Positions 23,782 to 26,521 of a stretch of DNA of 26,521 nucleotides are shown piece after piece. Below the pieces are notes generated by a model. That model searched no databases, was not told the origin of the DNA, and was given only the letters and a program-made list of their open reading frames with translations. A program made the translations under genes and the position numbers. The stretch comes from Comamonadaceae bacterium UBA2334. GTDB taxonomy: Bacteria > Pseudomonadota > Gammaproteobacteria > Burkholderiales > Burkholderiaceae_C. Location of the stretch: assembly GCA_002344885.1 (NCBI GenBank), contig DDUQ01000083.1:1-26521 (forward strand), in the 5' to 3' direction. Every line of letters begins with the position of its first letter. The first letter of the stretch is position 1.

Positions 23782-23839
23782 TCCGCCTGAACCAGTGCCC
23801 TGTCTGCCTGATGCAAGTTTTTTTCAAGAGGAAACGGAC

Positions 23840-24535
23840 ATGAACCCGTTTGTCACCTACATCGCCCAGCATCCCGCCGTGTTGGCCGACCACCACCCGT
23901 TGTCAGAGGCCGAGCAAGACGAGTTGTTCGAGGCCCTGAACGACCCCAAACTGCCCGACGACTGCATGACGGCTGAAATGGCTGATGGCTTCCTCGTGGG
24001 CTGTGCCCTCAGCCCGCACGCGGTTGAAATGGCCGACTGGCTGGAGGAAGTGTTTGGCCAGGGCAGCATGCCGGACTGTGGCGGCAGTGCCGCACGCGAC
24101 CACCTGCTGTCACTGGTGCTGCGCCGTTGGCGCGACATCCAGCACGCGTTCACCCCCGAGGTGGCCGACCGTGTCATGCACAAGGGTACTGAACCCATGT
24201 TCACCCCGCTGATCGGCGAGGTGGACCCTGAAGAGGTGGTGCTCCCTATCCAACTGGACGCAGAAGAGCGCCGCGTCGGCGAGTGGCAAGGGCGCGACTG
24301 GGCGGTCGGCTTTTTCACGGCCATCCAGCGCGACGAAACCTGGCAGCATCTGCTGGAAGACGACGAGCACTGGCCCATGGTGGCACCTGTGCTGCTGTTC
24401 TTCCAGGGGCACGAGACTGGGCGGGACGGCTCCGCGCCCGATGAAGACCCCGAAGCGCTGGCCAACATGATCCGGTCGCTCTACCGCATCAGCGCCTATT
24501 GGCGGACCTTCAACCAGGCGCTGACCCGGCATTGA
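23840..24535 (+). CDS. UPF0149 / YecA-YgfB family protein
   Basis: This 231-residue acidic soluble protein has LSEAEQDELFEALNDPKLPDDCMTAEMADGFLVGCAL near its start (residues about 21-57) and WAVGFFTAI, the conserved segments of the YecA/YgfB-like UPF0149 fold. FTPLIGEVDPEE and W..MVAPVLLFFQGHE are also typical. It has no C-terminal SEC-C zinc motif, which many YecA proteins carry. Biochemical function is not established for the family. The ATG at 23840 has AAGAGGA seven bases upstream. The gene sits 58 bp after the DUF350 gene. Its stop codon overlaps a TTG start of the aminopropyltransferase (TTGA), so translational coupling is possible. It interrupts the more usual DUF350-aminopropyltransferase adjacency, which may mean it is a guest in the cluster. 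Confidence 0.8.
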   Translation: MNPFVTYIAQHPAVLADHHPLSEAEQDELFEALNDPKLPDDCMTAEMADGFLVGCALSPHAVEMADWLEEVFGQGSMPDCGGSAARDHLLSLVLRRWRDIQHAFTPEVADRVMHKGTEPMFTPLIGEVDPEEVVLPIQLDAEERRVGEWQGRDWAVGFFTAIQRDETWQHLLEDDEHWPMVAPVLLFFQGHETGRDGSAPDEDPEALANMIRSLYRISAYWRTFNQALTRH

Positions 24536-26127
24536 GCACGCCCGACCCGGCAACACCCCTGGTTCAGGCGGACACAGGGGCTGCGCGGGCACCCGCCGCA
24601 CCACCACTGGAGGTGGCGCTGCTGGCCAGCGTGTTCATCATTGCCGCCTGTGGCCTGCTGTATGAACTGGCCGCTGCCGCACTGGCCAGCTACGTGCTGG
24701 GCGACTCGGTGCTGCAGTTTTCGACCATCATCGGTGCCTACCTGTTTGCCATGGGCATCGGGTCGTACCTGTCGCGGTTTTTCGAGCGGCAGTTGCCGGC
24801 GCACTTTTTGCGCATCGAACTGCTGGTGGCGCTGGCCGGTGGCCTGCTGCCGGCCCTGCTGTTCCTGGCGCACGGTCACATGCCGGGTGCGTTCCGCTTC
24901 GTGCTCTATGGCCTGGTGCTGCTGGTGGGCATGCTCGTGGGCCTGGAGATTCCGCTGGTCATGCGCATCCTCAAGCGCAACGTGGCGCTCAAGGAGTTGG
25001 TGTCGCAGGTGCTCACATTCGACTACCTGGGCGCGCTCGCGGTGTCGGTGGCTTTTCCGCTGGTGCTGGTGCCGCACCTGGGGCTCGTTCGCACCGGGTT
25101 GCTCTTCGGGCTGATGAACGCGGCCATCGCGCTGTGGGCGCTGTGGCTGTTCCGCGCCGAGCTGCGCCACCTGAAAAGCCATGCGCTGGCCTGCTTCGGG
25201 GTGCTGGCGGTGCTGGGTGCTGCGTTTGCGGGGGCCGATGTCATCACCACCCGCGCCGAAGACCGTTTTTATGCCGACAGGGTGGTCTACGCCGCCACGT
25301 CGCCCTACCAGCGCATCGTCGTCACGCACAACCCTGGCCAGGGGCGTGTGGGGCACCGGCTGTTCCTCAACGGCAACCTGCAGTTCGCCGAGCGCGACGA
25401 GTACCGCTACCACGAAGCCCTGGTGCACCCGGCCATGCTGGCGCATGGTGCTCCCCGGCGGGTGGCCGTGCTGGGTGGCGGCGACGGCATGGCCGTGCGC
25501 GAGGTGTTGAAGTACGCGAGCGTCGAGCAGGTCACGCTGGTGGAGCTGGACCCGGCCATGACCGACCTGTTCAGCCGGGTGCCTGCGCTGGCTGCGCTGA
25601 ACGGGCAGGCGCTGAGCGACCCCAGGGTCAGGCTGATCCACTCCGATGCGTTCACCTGGCTCCAGAACACGGACGAGATGTTCGACGTGATCGTGGTCGA
25701 CTTCCCCGACCCCACCAACTTCGCCATTGGCAAGCTCTACACCCAGACCTTCTACGCCATGCTGGACCAGCACCTGAGCGCCAGCGGCTTTGCGGTGGTG
25801 CAAACCACTTCGCCGCTGGTGGCGCGCCAGAGCTACTGGACGGTGGCCACCACCATCGAAGCGGTGGGCCTGCGCACCGCGCCCTACCACGCTCATGTGC
25901 CCAGCTTTGGCGAGTGGGGCTTCATCATCGCCAGCCGTCGGCCCTGGCGCGTGCCGGGGGCCGACGCACCGTGGCCGCCAGGCTTGCGCTTCCTCAACCC
26001 CGCCAGCCTGCCCCTGCTGTTCGATTTCCCGCAGGACATGGCCCGTGTGCCCGCCCCGGTCAACCGGCTGAGCAACCAGGCGCTGGTGCACACCTACGAA
26101 GCCGAGTGGGGCCGGGTGATGCATTGA
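24532..26127 (+). CDS. Membrane-anchored spermidine-synthase-like polyamine aminopropyltransferase
   Basis: About 531 residues. The N-terminal half has several hydrophobic spans (about seven between residues 25 and 235; LASVFIIAACGLLYELAAA, LLGMLVGLEIPLVMRI-type segments). The C-terminal half (about 240-510) is a SpeE-like methyltransferase-fold domain. It has FLNGNLQFAERDEYRYHEAL, the SAM-site glycine motif VLGGGDGMAVREVLKY (GGGDG at 315-319), VTLVELDPAM and VVDFPDP, the catalytic aspartate region. Known spermidine synthases transfer aminopropyl from decarboxylated SAM to putrescine. The membrane-fused subfamily has uncertain substrates. The start is uncertain: the TTG at 24532 overlaps the previous gene's stop in TTGA, and another TTG at 24499 adds 11 residues; neither has a clear ribosome site. 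No SAM decarboxylase gene lies in the window. An FAD oxidoreductase gene follows. Confidence 0.9.
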   Translation: MSTPDPATPLVQADTGAARAPAAPPLEVALLASVFIIAACGLLYELAAAALASYVLGDSVLQFSTIIGAYLFAMGIGSYLSRFFERQLPAHFLRIELLVALAGGLLPALLFLAHGHMPGAFRFVLYGLVLLVGMLVGLEIPLVMRILKRNVALKELVSQVLTFDYLGALAVSVAFPLVLVPHLGLVRTGLLFGLMNAAIALWALWLFRAELRHLKSHALACFGVLAVLGAAFAGADVITTRAEDRFYADRVVYAATSPYQRIVVTHNPGQGRVGHRLFLNGNLQFAERDEYRYHEALVHPAMLAHGAPRRVAVLGGGDGMAVREVLKYASVEQVTLVELDPAMTDLFSRVPALAALNGQALSDPRVRLIHSDAFTWLQNTDEMFDVIVVDFPDPTNFAIGKLYTQTFYAMLDQHLSASGFAVVQTTSPLVARQSYWTVATTIEAVGLRTAPYHAHVPSFGEWGFIIASRRPWRVPGADAPWPPGLRFLNPASLPLLFDFPQDMARVPAPVNRLSNQALVHTYEAEWGRVMH

Positions 26128-26182
26128 TGATGGCGCAAGCACACCCGCAGACCTCCCTCTGCCCGTTCACGCCAGCCTCTTC

Positions 26183-26515
26183 ATGTCGACCCGTCGCCGC
26201 CAGTTTTTGCTGAGCACCGCTGCCGCCACGCTGGCCGTGGCGGGGTGCCGCCGGGCTGAACATCCGCCGCCTGCCGTGGGCGGGTTCGTGGGGCCCGATG
26301 TGGCCCGTGGCCACCGCTTGCGCGATGTGGCATGGGACAGCAAGTCGGGCACCGCACCCGAGCCTGCTGTCACCCGTCGGGTGCGCACCCTCATTGCCGG
26401 TGGCGGCGTGGCGGGGCTGGGAGCCGCACGGGCCCCGCGGGTGCGCGGGGCCGGCGACTTTGCCCCCCTGGGACTGGGAGATCGGGAGAGGACAAGCCCG
26501 CACCTCAGTCACTGA
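26183..26515 (+). CDS. N-terminal part of an FAD/NAD(P)-binding oxidoreductase, frame broken near the window end
   Basis: The 110-residue frame starts MSTRRRQFLLSTAAATLAVAGCRR, which carries both a twin-arginine-type RRRQFLL motif and a lipobox (LAVAGC). Export by Tat with lipid anchoring, or a Tat-like anchor, is therefore suggested. A dinucleotide-binding fold follows: RTLIAGGGVAGLGAARA, with the glycine pattern of FAD-dependent oxidoreductases. After about residue 83 the sequence stops resembling the family, and a stop appears at 26513-26515. In another frame the last bases read like the expected G-N-S-R-T-S-V-T continuation, so one indel and several substitutions near 26440-26490 best explain the break. 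Poor read quality at a contig end and a true pseudogene are both possible. It lies 55 bp after the aminopropyltransferase gene and probably belongs to the same unit. Confidence 0.6.
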   Translation: MSTRRRQFLLSTAAATLAVAGCRRAEHPPPAVGGFVGPDVARGHRLRDVAWDSKSGTAPEPAVTRRVRTLIAGGGVAGLGAARAPRVRGAGDFAPLGLGDRERTSPHLSH

Positions 26516-26521
26516 CCCCAC

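Noticed and set aside
1..26521. Prophage, insertion sequence, integron or CRISPR content
   Set aside because: No transposase, integrase, phage structural gene, att-like duplication or regularly spaced repeats were seen; the only repeats are the scattered 50-65 bp elements.

Overview
The window is GC-rich, densely coded bacterial DNA. Its gene content and order point to Betaproteobacteria, order Burkholderiales, most likely a Comamonadaceae-type genome: amgK divergent from lptD-surA-ksgA with no pdxA between surA and ksgA, a MaeB malic enzyme, and copies of a short AT-richer dispersed repeat that I recall from that family. The genus cannot be resolved by eye. Both ends cut into genes, so this may be a whole contig or a fragment of one. 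No rRNA, tRNA, CRISPR array, prophage or insertion sequence was seen, and no gene-free stretch exceeds about 230 bases.

Layout. (1) 1-2894, minus strand: the N-terminal two thirds of an NDP-forming acyl-CoA synthetase (possibly a Pat-type protein acetyltransferase, cut by the window edge), preceded on the same strand by a zinc-dependent histone-deacetylase-family amidohydrolase. (2) 3065-8555, plus strand: a four-PAS GGDEF/EAL protein with both catalytic motifs intact, an M20 metallopeptidase and a monoacylglycerol-lipase-type hydrolase. (3) 8530-11763, minus strand: an MFS transporter, rsmE and the AmgK-type cell-wall sugar kinase. (4) 11806-16470, plus strand: the outer-membrane biogenesis operon lptD-surA-ksgA, closed by a strong hairpin. 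(5) 16600-17623, minus strand: a secreted RNase Sa/barnase-type guanyl RNase followed by a barstar-family inhibitor. (6) 17846-20528, minus strand: maeB and a small DUF2061 membrane protein. (7) 20756 to the right end, plus strand: SPFH/SHOCT protein, zinc-ribbon DUF4178 membrane protein, DUF350 membrane protein, UPF0149/YecA-like protein, a membrane-anchored spermidine-synthase-like aminopropyltransferase, and the start of a Tat/lipoprotein FAD oxidoreductase whose frame breaks at the window end.

How the genes work together. Region 4 is the conserved core: SurA chaperones LptD, LptD inserts LPS, and KsgA matures 16S rRNA. The neighbouring AmgK recycles peptidoglycan sugars, although its usual partner MurU is not in the window. 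Region 5 looks like a self-contained RNase/immunity pair. Region 7 is the best candidate for a poorly described system: membrane-associated proteins of unknown function built around a membrane-bound aminopropyltransferase and an oxidoreductase. I infer a membrane-stress or polyamine-linked role. No SAM decarboxylase is present to feed the synthase.

The most useful structural observation is a family of 50-65 bp AT-richer repeats. The three best copies are at about 6285, 10545 and 21825. One lies inside the M20 peptidase gene and appears to have been domesticated as coding sequence.
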